A stretch of 64,000 bases of DNA from Physcomitrium patens (lineage: Eukaryota > Streptophyta > Bryopsida > Funariales > Funariaceae): the NCBI RefSeq assembly GCF_000002425.4, contig NC_037255.1:24703389-24767388 (forward strand), in the 5' to 3' direction. The position numbers were made by a program, and so were the translations under genes. A model generated the notes under the pieces. The model saw only the letters and a program-made list of their open reading frames with translations, was not told where the DNA came from and did no database searches. Below are positions 35,700 through 45,284 of this stretch, piece by piece (within the stretch, counting starts at the first letter, position 1; each line of letters opens with the position of its first letter).

Positions 35700-35844
35700 T
35701 GAAAGAGTAGAAGTTGTCTTATAGGGCAGCAACCACAAATTATAAGTATTAGATGTTTGAAGTGAAATATATCTTACTCTATACTCTCTTTATATGCAAC
35801 CTTGCTGATGCTATGTATTGTGCCTTCAAAGTTCTATTTCTTCA

Positions 35845-35939
35845 TATTTTTTCCACTTCATATTCTACATGATTAACTATTTCAATACAAAGTGGTGATG
35901 GTTGTATTTTTTTAAAATTAATTGATTCTATATAAGCCT
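35845..35939 (-). pseudogene. CV-2 chromodomain, proximal part
   Basis: Matches the reverse complement of CV-1 44,005-43,917. It continues the chromodomain reading that stops at 12,322 and is cut again by UN. Confidence 0.6.
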
Positions 35940-36109
35940 TTGTAAGTTAAAATAAACCTCCACAAGCTAAAAGTTTATTCTAGTTCACAAAAAGTAAATT
36001 AACTATATAAATTTTAAAAGTTATAACTATTAATGAAATCCTAATCAATTCATTCATTATTCTTTATAAATAATTTGAGCAATCAAACCAAAATTCTATC
36101 ACTAATCTA

Positions 36110-36270
36110 CATTTTACTAACCACAAAGGTATCCTATGCCAAATACTAATTACTCTTATCTAGTCTTTGAATATTCTCTAGTTTATACTTTATCCTCTTG
36201 ATTGTGACTCTTGGTCCTTGATCTCATCCTATATCCATAAGATGCTTTTTTTATATATCAAGAATCAATC
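36110..36270 (-). repeat. Inverted-duplication arm B
   Basis: Reverse complement of arm A, 494 bp away, inside UN. It includes the text equivalent to GGATATAGGATGAGATCAAG. The pair could form a 161-bp hairpin in RNA read from either strand. Confidence 0.9.
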
Positions 36271-36889
36271 ACTCAATATTTAATACCATAATAATTTCTT
36301 TCTTTTAATTATTCTTTATTTATTTATTTTATATTTACTATCATTATTATTATTATTTAATTTTAATCAAATTTTATCTATTAATTAAAAAATCATCCGT
36401 AAATGAAAAGTCATCCTTAAATAATAATTCATCCATAAATTAACTTCATCTAATATATTTTCATCTTTGATTGAAATTCCATCCAGATTGGTTCATCCCA
36501 AAAATCCTAATTCAATTTAACCTAAAATTAACTTTTTATTAACCTAAAATCCTTTGTCAACTTGAATTCACCTCACCCTTCTGCTTGGTAACAACCGGTC
36601 TGAGGAAGGACCCTTGCCTCCACATGCGCTCCTCGTCCTTGGTTGTGAAATATGCCGTCCTGCCACTTCTACAACCGACGCCCGATATGTAATGATGTCT
36701 AATTTACCACTGGAACATACACATCGCAAGAGTCGCAATATTTGAGATGACTCAATGCCTCTAACTCCGCCTCTCGTCCAAATGTAAACCACCTTACACA
36801 CTGTTGAGCACAGACCCTCCACCACTCACGACCACTGAAGGATGTAAGAAAATTTCTCTGCCCAAGCGATTGTATCGTAATAATCAAAT

Positions 36890-37516
36890 GTGGTGCTAAA
36901 CACTTCACCGTCAACAATGTCCAGAGCTCAGCATTCCATCATGTTCAAGCAGCAACCTATATTCGAGATACACAGTTGCATCCAACAAGTCGACTATGAT
37001 TCTGCATGTGAATCTGATTCCAGTACTTCCAGCAGTCCGTCCAGAACCACTCCTATCAAGAATATCCTTCAACCAAAGAAGCCTGGGGTGCTACACACTA
37101 TTGCCTTCATTCACAAGGTTTCCCAACGAGAGCAGCAGAACCCACACTCAATGAAAGGTGGACTTGAAAATATATCTTCTTTTGAACTACAAGAAGATCC
37201 AGATTTTTGGGACGATCTTCATGTTCAGGCCATAGTGCGTACACGCACTGTATTTCAAAAACATGAGCAATGCAGACGAGCCACTACCAACGACACTAAC
37301 ACCACTCTTCGAGTCACCACCACTCGCGGCTTGGTACTAAACACGAAAAGTATCCTGCTGGTCAAAGTCTTGCTTGAAGGTCAATCTTTCACTTCCCAGT
37401 ACCATGACACAACCTACATTACTCCAGAACGATCAATCGCAAATAAATCGGGACAGCTTTCTCGATGTTCAGAGCGAGCAACGCTTCAGACTGCTACTCC
37501 ACGATGCCGCACTTAG
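36890..37516 (+). pseudogene. Captured fragment resembling plant kinesin-12 N-terminus
   Basis: A 208-codon open frame in the GC-rich part of UN. Residues 30-95 are Ser/Pro-rich and look disordered. Residues 98-119 read FELQEDPDFWDD followed by VQAIVRTR, matching the F-E-L-x-E-D-P-x-F-W-x-D-H-N-V-Q-V-x-I-R-x-R entry to the motor domain of plant KIN-12 kinesins (phragmoplast motors). After that the match ends abruptly, before the P-loop, and the rest is Thr/Ser/Arg-rich without homology I can see. So it would be one exon, or part of one, picked up by the element and not a working motor. The match is from memory of the family and needs a search. Confidence 0.5.
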
Positions 37517-38419
37517 GTAACAACAATTTCAACGTTGTCCAATCGCCAACCGTCACTAGCCAATGTTGCGCCACACACTTCAAGACGTCGAAAGCGATGA
37601 TAACACCAAGATCCTCCTAGAATCCACCGCTCTTTACAGCCACAACACATGTCCGCCTTACACAGCACTGCAAGAGTCCACCAGCTTGAATCTCAGGAAT
37701 GGAAACCAGCCAACAAAGGGAATAATGATAGAAAAAATAGATCACTCCACTTGTAGAACCTTTAGAGCAAGTGCGAGATCATGAGCCTGCGACACCATCG
37801 CTGTAGGAAACAACACACCGGAAGAAAACTCTCTCAGAGTTGGAGCCCCGGGCGCCTTATAAAAAAATCAGACACACAGAGAACAAAAATCCGTTGCAGT
37901 CCAAGCTTCCACGTTAACTAGCCAACTGCTTCTACCCTCCAAGCTCTATACACCGCACGCTTTTCCTTCACCCTAAGAGAAGAACTAAGAACACAACGCC
38001 TAGTCGATTACTTGGAGCACTGCTAGCAAAAAACAACGCTCCTTCCTGCGCCAACACTCTTTTGCCAAATGACGCCAAACCTTGACGTCGTGCGCTGATC
38101 ACAAAAGAAGGTTCTGCCACAACACACCGCGACAAATCACATCAGCCCCCTCGATCTTGGCTGCGCCACTGTCACCGAAACCAGCAACCGCATAGGGGAG
38201 TACCAAAATAGAAAAAAATAGATCTGATAGCAACTCTGATCCTTCTTCCGCAGCGCCGCAGCCACACACTAGTGAAAAAAAACCAGAAGAAAAAACAAAA
38301 AAAATGTCCACACCCTCGGAGCCGCACTCTGCCAAATACAAAAAAAGAGAAAAAAGAATCAAAGGTGATCCAAACCCCTATCGACGAGGAGATTGCCGCC
38401 ATTCAGGGGCAGCCTTCTT

Positions 38420-38660
38420 AATCAACATTCTATTTTTATTCTATTATTATTATTATTATCTTTTTCTTTCTTTTCTTTTCCTTTGTCCTTCTTTTCTTCT
38501 TTTGTCCTGCTTCTTTCTCTTCTCCTCTTTCTTTTCTTTTCCTTTGTCCTTCTTTTCTTCTTTTGTCCTGCTTCTTTCTCTTCTCCTCTTTCTTTTTCTT
38601 CTTTCTCATTCTTCCTTCTTTTCTTCTCTTTTCTATTCTTTTTTTTTATTCCTTTAATCT
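38420..38660. repeat. Polypyrimidine tract with 61-bp tandem duplication
   Basis: About 240 bases of almost pure C and T on the plus strand. A 61-bp unit containing CCTTTGTCCTTCTTTTCTTC occurs twice (starts at 38,480 and 38,541). Open frames through it give only Phe, Leu and Ser runs and are not genes. Confidence 0.9.
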
Positions 38661-38904
38661 TTTTTTAATAACATATATATACATCATCTAATATTACATA
38701 CAAAAAACATCTCCAACATAGAAATTTGGCTTAACAAATTCTACCTTAGATTATATATCCACTATTAACAATCTATTTTTTATTTTTCCTAAAAATTCTA
38801 CTATTAATTCACAAAATATGTGATTTTAAGCCACATAAGTGTATTTTTTATACTAAATATTAAAATGAATTAATTTAGTAACTTATTGCCTCTAAGAGAG
38901 AAAT

Positions 38905-39461
38905 TGTCATGGACATACTCATGTAAGCTAGTAATTACATATACAAATAGGTGGAAGTAAGTAAAAGTAAGTAAAAGTAAGTTAATTCTATAGTATTTAA
39001 TATGGAAGCTTTTTAGAAGCTTCATAGACGCTACTTTGACTTCATAGGTGTCTTTAATTAACTTTTTGGATTAGAAACGTAGTCAACAACTGGCCATGTG
39101 CCACACATGTTGTTAGTTTGAAGATCAAGTTAATTATGTGGCCCACATATAGAAAAACTTGCCTTGTAAGTCAAGGCATGTGTCCTACAAAGTCAATACA
39201 TATTGGGGGTCCTATAGAATGTTGCCACGTAGCCCCTAAATAGATAGTATATATAGAGACAAGAATGAAGCCCTCTTCACTCTTGTCAACTCCTTTCTTG
39301 CTTCTAGTCTAGTTTCAAGGGTCTCTAGTTTTCTTCTCTTTTGGCAATAGCTATTCCAGTTTTTTCAATATACATACTTGTTTATTTATATTTTGTTACC
39401 TTTCTTTGAAAGAAGGCTCACTTGTTTGAATTTCTTTTTTATCGAGTTCTTGTCCTTGACA
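38905..39461 (+). repeat. CV-1 5' LTR
   Basis: 557 bp, TGTCATGGACATACTC to CCTTGACA. A TATA box lies at 39,248-39,256, followed by CTCTTCACTCTTGTC text likely near the transcript start. Confidence 0.93.
39248..39256 (+). promoter_or_regulatory. CV-1 LTR TATA box
   Basis: TATATATAG, unchanged in the 3' LTR (45,068-45,076) although the surroundings differ, about 210 bp before the LTR end. Position and context fit the element promoter. Confidence 0.6.
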
Positions 39462-39703
39462 GATTGACAAGAGTACACCTACAATATCAAAGCTTTGTCT
39501 AATCTTGATTAAGAGTGGGTTACCTCTTTTTCTTCATAAGATATAAGCATATTAGAAGTTGTGGATTACCCTCTTCTAAACTGATATTATCCTTAGTATT
39601 TTCTTTATTCTCAAGTCCTCTCTTCTATTTGTCTTGAGCGATATTAGACATCTTCTCTTTTTTAAGTGTTATCAGGGCAGAACTTGTTGAAATAAAGAAT
39701 GCA
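39462..39703 (+). other. CV-1 leader
   Basis: No TGG-starting primer site directly follows the LTR. Text TGTTATCAGGGC at 39,667 resembles the initiator-Met primer site but lies 206 bp from the LTR, too far for normal use. CV-family elements of the Sushi/Tcn1 type may self-prime, which would explain the absence. Confidence 0.5.
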
Positions 39704-40663
39704 ATGGCACAAATACAAGAGCAATTGAGAGAGTTAATGCTTGTGATGCATCAACTCAATTTACCACCACAAGGAGCAACAAGATTGGCAGGAAGTGAAG
39801 ATATAGAAATGGTTAGAGCTGCTTCAACATCTACACCAAATCATATCCTTTTTCCTATGGTGGAACACCCTTTAAATGTTACAGAACCAAGAATTGTCCT
39901 ACCCGAGAAGTTTGATGGCACCAGATCCAAGTTTCGAGGATTTATCAATCAAGTGCAACTTGTGATTGAACTTCAACTCCAAAACTATCTAATTCTGGGA
40001 TCACAAGTTAGATTCATTGGTACGATTCTTTCAGGTTCAACACTATGGTGATTTTCATCTTTTCTTGAATGACAAGATCCAATATTAGATAATCTAGAAG
40101 CTTTTCTAGTAGAGTTTTGATCCATGTATGGAGAACATGATGCAATTCGTATTGCAACCAATAAGATCCATATTTTACGATAAGATAATCGATCAGTAAC
40201 GTTGTACGCTTCACAATTTTGACAACTTGCAACTCATATCAAGTGGGATGATGCTGCACTTATTAGCCAATTTCTCTATGGATTACAATATGAGGTAAAA
40301 AAATTAATGCTCAACTTACCTAATCTTCACACATTGAGTCAAGCAATTGACTTTGCTGTGAAGTGCGACAATCACCTTTTTGAATTTCGATCTGAGAACC
40401 GACCTCAACGTTACTATAATTCAATGGCAACACCAACACCTCTTCAACATATACATTTGGAAGTAGAGGATATGCAAATTGATACAGTACGTTTCAAACC
40501 TCTTATTGAGCAAGAAAAGACTCCTCATCGTCAAGAAGGATTATGTTTATATTGTGGAGAACCAAAGCACATTGCTCAACATTGTCCAAAGAAACAACGT
40601 AATCACAAAATGAGGAGTATGGCTGTGAAAGAAGATAATATGTCGAAAAATGAGTTTGTCTAG
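39704..40663 (+). pseudogene. CV-1 gag
   Basis: Starts MAQIQEQLRELMLVMHQLNL. The capsid region has the block LPEKFDGTRSKFRGFINQVQ, the P-x-x-F-x-G-x-x-x-x-F-R-G-F-x-N-Q signature of Sushi/Tcn1-type Gag. An open stretch from 40,307 ends with a complete CCHC knuckle CLYCGEPKHIAQHC (about 40,544-40,585). Stops between 40,049 and 40,300 include a TGG-to-TGA. It ends at 40,663; pol lies in the -1 frame relative to gag. Confidence 0.9.
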
Positions 40664-41175
40664 CTACAATAAGAACCGTGCGACTGGAACCTTGCACAAC
40701 ATCTAGTAAAGGTCCTAATCTCTCCTCAGAGCCCTCTCCTTATTTTACATTAAATGTTATTTTAGGACCTAAATATTACAAAGCCTCTGTCTTGTTAGAT
40801 TCAAGAGCCTCGGCGTGTTTCTTAGATTAAGAATTTACTAAAAGACATAGCATATCTTTAGTAAAGAAAACTAAACCTGTTCATGTAGAAGTCATAGATG
40901 GTCGTCCATTCTCTTCTGGGGATATTACTCACGAAACCCTTCCTATATAAGTAATAATCAATGGTCATAATAGCTTTGTAGTATTTAATATCATTAGATC
41001 TCCCTCTAATCTAGTCAGTTTAGGTTTATCATGGTTAGAAAAATACAACCCTCAAATAGATTGGATTTTCCGAACTCTTACTTTCTCTAAAAGTATAACT
41101 AACAATATAGTTAATCAAGTAGAGAGTCATAAGTCCAGTTCAATTAAACCCGTATTTATAGGTGCAAAAGCTTTC
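40664..41175 (+). pseudogene. CV-1 aspartic protease
   Basis: Open in the pol frame from about 40,660. The site reads LLDSRASACF (Asp at 40,798), where the family has DSGA: Gly is Arg by a G-to-A change. The later block [19 protein letters not shown] is the conserved LGxxWLxxxNPxIDW end of gypsy proteases. Stops at about 40,828 and 40,948. Confidence 0.88.
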
Positions 41176-42060
41176 TTGCATGTTGCTATAAAAGAATCAC
41201 CATATATTATTTATGCCACACTTGTTTCTACTGGTGGAAAGACTTCAAGTGGCATTCCAAGCCAATATCAAGAATTTCAAGATGTATTCGAAAAAAAGAA
41301 TGTGGATACACTCCCGGAACATCATCCCTATGATTACTCAATTGATCTTCAAGAAGGAGCACAACCAACATTCGGACCAATCTACAAATTATCACAAAAT
41401 GAGTTGATTAAACTCAAGGAGTATATTGAAGAAAATCTAGCCAAGAATTTCATATGCCATTCTAAATCTTCGACAGGAGCTCCGAATCTATTTGTGAAGA
41501 AAAAAGATGGATCATTGCGGATGTGTATTGATTATCAAGGACTCAACAAGATTACTATCAAGAACAGGTATCCACTACCTTTAATATCTGGACTTCTTGA
41601 TCACCTGAATCAAGCTAAGATCTATACAAAAATAGATCTCTGAGGAGCATACAATCTAGTATGCATCAAAGAAAGAGATGAATGGAAGACTGCGTTTTGA
41701 ACTTGGTATGGACATTTTGAATACAACGTCATGCCTTTTGGACTTATAAATGCACCAACAGCTTTTCAACATCTAATGAATGATATTTTTTGAGAGTTTT
41801 TGGACGATTTTGTGATTTGTTATTTAGACGACAACTTGATCTATTCTAAGAATTTAGAAGAACATGAACTTCATGTTCGTCGTGTGTTACAAAAATTAAG
41901 AGATGCAAGATTCTATGCCAAGATAAAAAAGTGTGTATTCCACACTACTCAAGTCGATTTCTTAGGTTACATCATTTCAAATAATGGACTTATGATGGAT
42001 CCTAAGAAAGTTCAAACTATTATAGATTGGAAGATCCCAAAAATGGTAAGAGATGTCTAA
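41176..42060 (+). pseudogene. CV-1 reverse transcriptase
   Basis: Classic gypsy RT in order: [67 protein letters not shown], and the intact catalytic box YLDD (41,821-41,832). Three CGA-derived TGA stops fall at about 41,641, 41,698 and 41,791. The thumb continues to 42,060. Confidence 0.95.
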
Positions 42061-42717
42061 TGTTTTTTGGGATTTGCCAACTACTATCGGATCTTCATCA
42101 AGGACTTCTCTCGAGTTGTAGTTCCACTTATATGTTTGACTTGTAAAGACAAACTCCAATGGAATCAAGAAGCGGAAGTTGTTTTTGAATCTTTGAAGAC
42201 AGCGTTTGTTTTTGTACCAATCTTGTATCGTGTTGATTTTTCCAAAGCATTCTTTATGGAAATAGATGCATTAGACTTTGCTCTAGGTGCGGTTTTATTA
42301 TAAATGGCAACAGATGACAATCTTCATCCAGTAGCCTTTCATTCAAAAAAATTCTCAGTAGCAGAAATCAATTATGAAATCCACGACAAAAAACTTCTTG
42401 CAATCATGGATTCTTTTCAAGAATGGCGTCATTATCTAGAAGACGCTTTCAATCTAGTCACCGTGTATATGGATCACAAGAACCTCGAGTATTTTATGTC
42501 AGCACGCATATTAAATCATCATCAAGCTCGTTGAAGCATGTCTTTATCAAGATTCGAGTTCATCATCACTTATCGGCCAGAAAAACAATAAGGTTTGTTT
42601 GATGTCTTGTCTAGACATTCTTATCTTGTACCAAAAGAAAGAGATGCAGCTTTTGAGTAACAAAGAATGGTTCTCTTGAAGCTAGAGCAATTTCATCTTT
42701 GAGCAATAAAATCAACA
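42061..42717 (+). pseudogene. CV-1 RNase H
   Basis: FFMEIDALDFALGAVLL carries the first Asp, then [20 protein letters not shown] with the conserved Glu, then [14 protein letters not shown] with the next Asp and FIITYRPEKQ. All are typical gypsy RNase H blocks. Five stops, mostly CAA- or TGG-derived. Confidence 0.93.
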
Positions 42718-43985
42718 TTGACTGTTGATTTAACTTTTCTTAAGAAAATCTACTTAAGTATGTCTTCAGACCCTCTTGTTTATGATATCAAGAATAATTC
42801 TTTTAAATCTCATGATCCCTCTAAATTTGAATTCAAGAACAACCTATTCTATTTCGAAGGATGCCTATATGTTCCAAAAGGAGAAGCACGTTTATATATT
42901 CTTCAAGCTTGTCACGACTTTTTAGCATCAGGACATTTTGGACATAATAAGACTTTGGAGCTAATATCTAGGGATTTTTGGTGGCCTCAAATGTGGAAGG
43001 AAGTCAAAGATTTTGTACAATCATATAATGTTTGCTCAAGATCAAAAACTCCTTGTCATCGACTTTTTGGACTTCTTCAACCATTACCCATTCTAGAACA
43101 ACTATGGTCTTATATTTCTATGGACTTCATTACGGATCTTCCAATCTCAGGTTCTTATGACTCTATATTTGTGATAATAGATCGTTTTATCAAGATGGCA
43201 CATTTTGTACCATGTACAAAATCTATCACAGGTGAAGAAATAGCTAAGCTCTTTTTTGACAGTATCTATCATTATCATTGATTACCCAAGGATATTTTAT
43301 CAGATAAGAGAATTCAATTTGTATCAAGATTTTGGCGGACTCTTTTGAAGATTCTGAAAGTGGATATAAAACTATCTTCGACATTCCATCCTCAAACTGA
43401 TGGACAAACGGAGTGTGTTAATCAAGTTTTGGAGCAATATTTAAGATGTATCATTAATTACCAACAAGATGATTCAACAACTCTTTTGCCATTGGCAGAG
43501 TTTGCTTAAAATAACACGGTACATTCTTCTACAAAACAAACACCTTTCTTTGCTAATTATAGTTATCATCCATGACTTGATATTTTTGACTTTTCAAAAG
43601 TTAATAATCCTGCTGTGAAAGATTTGGCGATTCATTTATCAGAGCTACATGCAACGATGCAGGCACAGTTAAAAGAGGCTCAAGAACAACAAAAGGTCAA
43701 TGCGGATGTCTATCGAAAGGAACAACCACCATTCCTCTTGGGTGATAAAGTATCGCTACTTCATCGTAATATCAAGACCACTCGTCCTTGCGACAAGTTG
43801 GACTATCGAAGACTTAGACCATTTTCTATTTCTGCACAAATTAATCCAATTGTATATCGTTTACATCTACCGAAGTCAATGAAAATCCATCCAGTATTCC
43901 ACGTGTCTCTTCTTGAACCATACAAGATAGTGGACATATCAAGAAGACGACAAGCTCCACCTCCTCCTATAGGAGTGGACAATAA
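42718..43985 (+). pseudogene. CV-1 integrase
   Basis: Zinc domain: HDFLASGHFGHNKTLELI and SYNVC, where the first Cys of the CxxC pair is Tyr. Core: SMDFITDLPISGSYDSIF (first Asp), LSDKRIQF in place of SDRGxQF (second Asp kept) and HPQTDGQTECVNQ (Glu kept). The C-terminal part has LLGDKVSLLHRNIKT and IHPVFHVSLLEPY. Stops at 43,279, 43,507 and 43,574. Confidence 0.93.
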
Positions 43986-44166
43986 TGAAGAGTTTGAAGT
44001 AGAAGAAGTTTTAGATTCAAGGTGGCACCAAAATAAATTGGAATATCTTATCTATTGGCGAGGATATGATATTAGTGAACACACATGGGAGTCAATAAAG
44101 AATCTTACAAATGCAACAAAGGCGGTGGAGGCTTTTCATCGACGACATCCATCAAAATCAAGATAA
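43986..44166 (+). pseudogene. CV-1 chromodomain and pol end
   Basis: EEFEVEEVLDSRWHQNKLEY, then LIYWRGYDISEHTWE, then NATKAVEAFHRRHPSK. This is a canonical chromodomain fused to integrase; such domains guide integration to marked chromatin. FHRRHPSK is a fungal-type ending. The stretch is open to its natural stop at 44,164. The homologous stretches in CV-2 and CV-3 are each split by insertions. Confidence 0.95.
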
Positions 44167-44260
44167 AAACCTTCTTTATAAAAGAAACAACATCTAAGCA
44201 AGATAATATTCTACTTTCAATCCTTATTCGTAGCTTCTTTGTAGTTGTGACCCTCAACAG

Positions 44261-44683
44261 ATGGAGAACCAACAACTAGCGGATTCGACTCTAGAGCCTT
44301 CATTTACTGACCTACAGGACGAGATATTACGATTGTCACAACCTTCAAGACGACGCAATCGAAATGAAGATCTTCAATAGCGATATGTTCTTCCTCGAAT
44401 AGATGACGAGATACAATGCGTTTGGTATCACGATTTGGGAAGGGACTCCCAATGTTTGGTGATTTTGCTAGAGGTAGGAACAACTCCTGATGGTATTCCA
44501 AATGTTCTATTCGAAAAAAGTTATGAAGGCCTCAACAATGATCAAATAACTAAGTAGTCTTTCTCCACTAGTATGGAACACTATCGATGGTTGAGAGGCC
44601 CTATTAATCATCTTCAAAGAAAAAAAAGATCAGAGTATGTAGCGAATACAATTCGTCGCATCATAGATTTCTTCAACATATGA
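44261..44683 (+). pseudogene. CV-1 extra ORF after pol (ORF3)
   Basis: A 140-codon reading frame beginning MENQQLADSTLEPSFTDLQD and ending at TGA 44,681, about 95 bp after pol, in another frame. It has two TAG codons (codons 40 and about 97) that look like CAG-to-TAG changes. Visible: an arginine-rich patch (PSRRRNRNEDLQ), a conserved central part VWYHDL to QCLVILLEVGTTPDGIPNVL, and a basic C-terminal part. No signal peptide or membrane helix. The copy in CV-3 (63,360 onward) aligns codon for codon over at least 85 codons without indel, and CV-2 retains a third. Function unknown. Confidence 0.6.
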
Positions 44684-44707
44684 TGACTGCTCCTCGTGGA
44701 ACTCGTC

Positions 44708-44724
44708 CCTAGAAGAGGGGGTAA
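44708..44724 (+). other. CV-1 polypurine tract
   Basis: AGAAGAGGGGGTAA directly before the 3' LTR. CV-3 has AAAAGAGGGGATAA at the same place (63,811). Confidence 0.85.
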
Positions 44725-45284
44725 TGTCACGGACATACTCATGTAAGCTAGTAATTACATATACAAATAGGTGGAAATAAATAAAAGTAGATAAAAGTAA
44801 GTTAATTCTATAGTATTTAATATGAAAGCTTTTTAGAAGCTTCATAGACGCTACTTTGACTTCATAGGTGTCTTTAATTGACTTTTTGGATTAAAAACGT
44901 GGTCAACAAGTGGCCATGTGCCACACATATTGTTAGTTTGAAGATCAAGCTAACTATGTGGCCCACATATAGAAAAACTTGCCTTGTAAGTCAAAGCATG
45001 TGTCCTACAAAGTCAATACATATTGGAGGTCCTATAGAACGTCGCCATGTAGCCCCTAAATAGATAGTATATATAGAGACAAGAGTGAAGCCCTCTTCAC
45101 TCTTGTCAACTCCTTTCTTGCTTCTAGTCTAGTTTCAAGGGTCTCTAGTTTTCTTCTCTTTTGGCAATAGCCATTCCAATTTCTTTTTCAATATACATAC
45201 TTGTTTATTTATATTTTGTTACCTTTCTTTGAGTGAAGGCTCACTTGTTTGAATTTCTTTTTTATCGAGTTCTTGTCCTTGACA
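44725..45284 (+). repeat. CV-1 3' LTR
   Basis: 560 bp, TGTCACGGACATACTC to TCCTTGACA, followed by the GAAAT duplication. Confidence 0.93.

Larger units (their letters stand above)
12323..35844 (+). mobile_element. CO, Ty1/copia element interrupted by BL-1
   Basis: A copia-type element in plus orientation: 5' LTR (12,323-12,608 plus 30,550-30,740), gag, protease, integrase, RT and RNase H in that order (30,741-35,378), and 3' LTR (35,379-35,844). Integrase before RT is diagnostic of Ty1/copia. Without the 17.9-kb BL-1 insertion the element is about 5.6 kb, normal for the group. On both sides chromodomain sequence of CV-2 is interrupted and continues, so it inserted into CV-2. The 5-bp duplication is not clear (CTTTT against TATTT). 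All genes carry stops. Confidence 0.9.
35379..35844 (+). repeat. CO 3' LTR
   Basis: 466 bp, starting TATTGAAAT (TGTTGAAAT in the 5' copy) and ending TTCTTCA. It keeps the empty BL-1 site and a TATA box. Part of it (35,455-35,615) recurs inverted at 36,110-36,270. Confidence 0.9.
35940..38887. mobile_element. UN, 2.9-kb insertion of unknown class carrying a gene fragment
   Basis: CV-2 sequence stops at 35,939 and resumes just before 38,904, so about 2.95 kb were inserted. GCCT stands on both sides (35,936-35,939; 38,888-38,891), and the ends share an inverted TAAGTTA core near each terminus, which would fit a DNA transposon, but a deletion next to the right end makes the borders uncertain. 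The middle (36,560-38,400) is far richer in G, C and CpG than the rest of the window and holds a kinesin-like fragment. The right end is related to 7,322 onward, so UN is a repeat family. No transposase is visible, so it would be non-autonomous. Confidence 0.5.
38905..45284 (+). mobile_element. CV-1, chromovirus with complete structure
   Basis: LTRs 38,905-39,461 and 44,725-45,284 (TGTCA...TGACA) with a perfect 5-bp duplication GAAAT (38,900-38,904; 45,285-45,289). Order: leader, gag, protease, RT, RNase H, integrase, chromodomain, extra ORF, polypurine tract. It sits inside the integrase C-terminal coding part of CV-2. LTRs differ by about two dozen changes, nearly all transitions. Pol has no visible frameshift but about a dozen stops, most explained as CGA-to-TGA or CAA-to-TAA. 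Confidence 0.95.

Noticed and set aside
38304..38668. Phe/Leu/Ser-rich open frames resembling membrane proteins
   Set aside because: They are translations of the polypyrimidine tract and exist in two frames at once.
39667..39678. Initiator-Met primer site for CV-1
   Set aside because: It lies 206 bp inside the LTR border fixed by a perfect target duplication, has two mismatches, and is not kept in the CV-2 leader.
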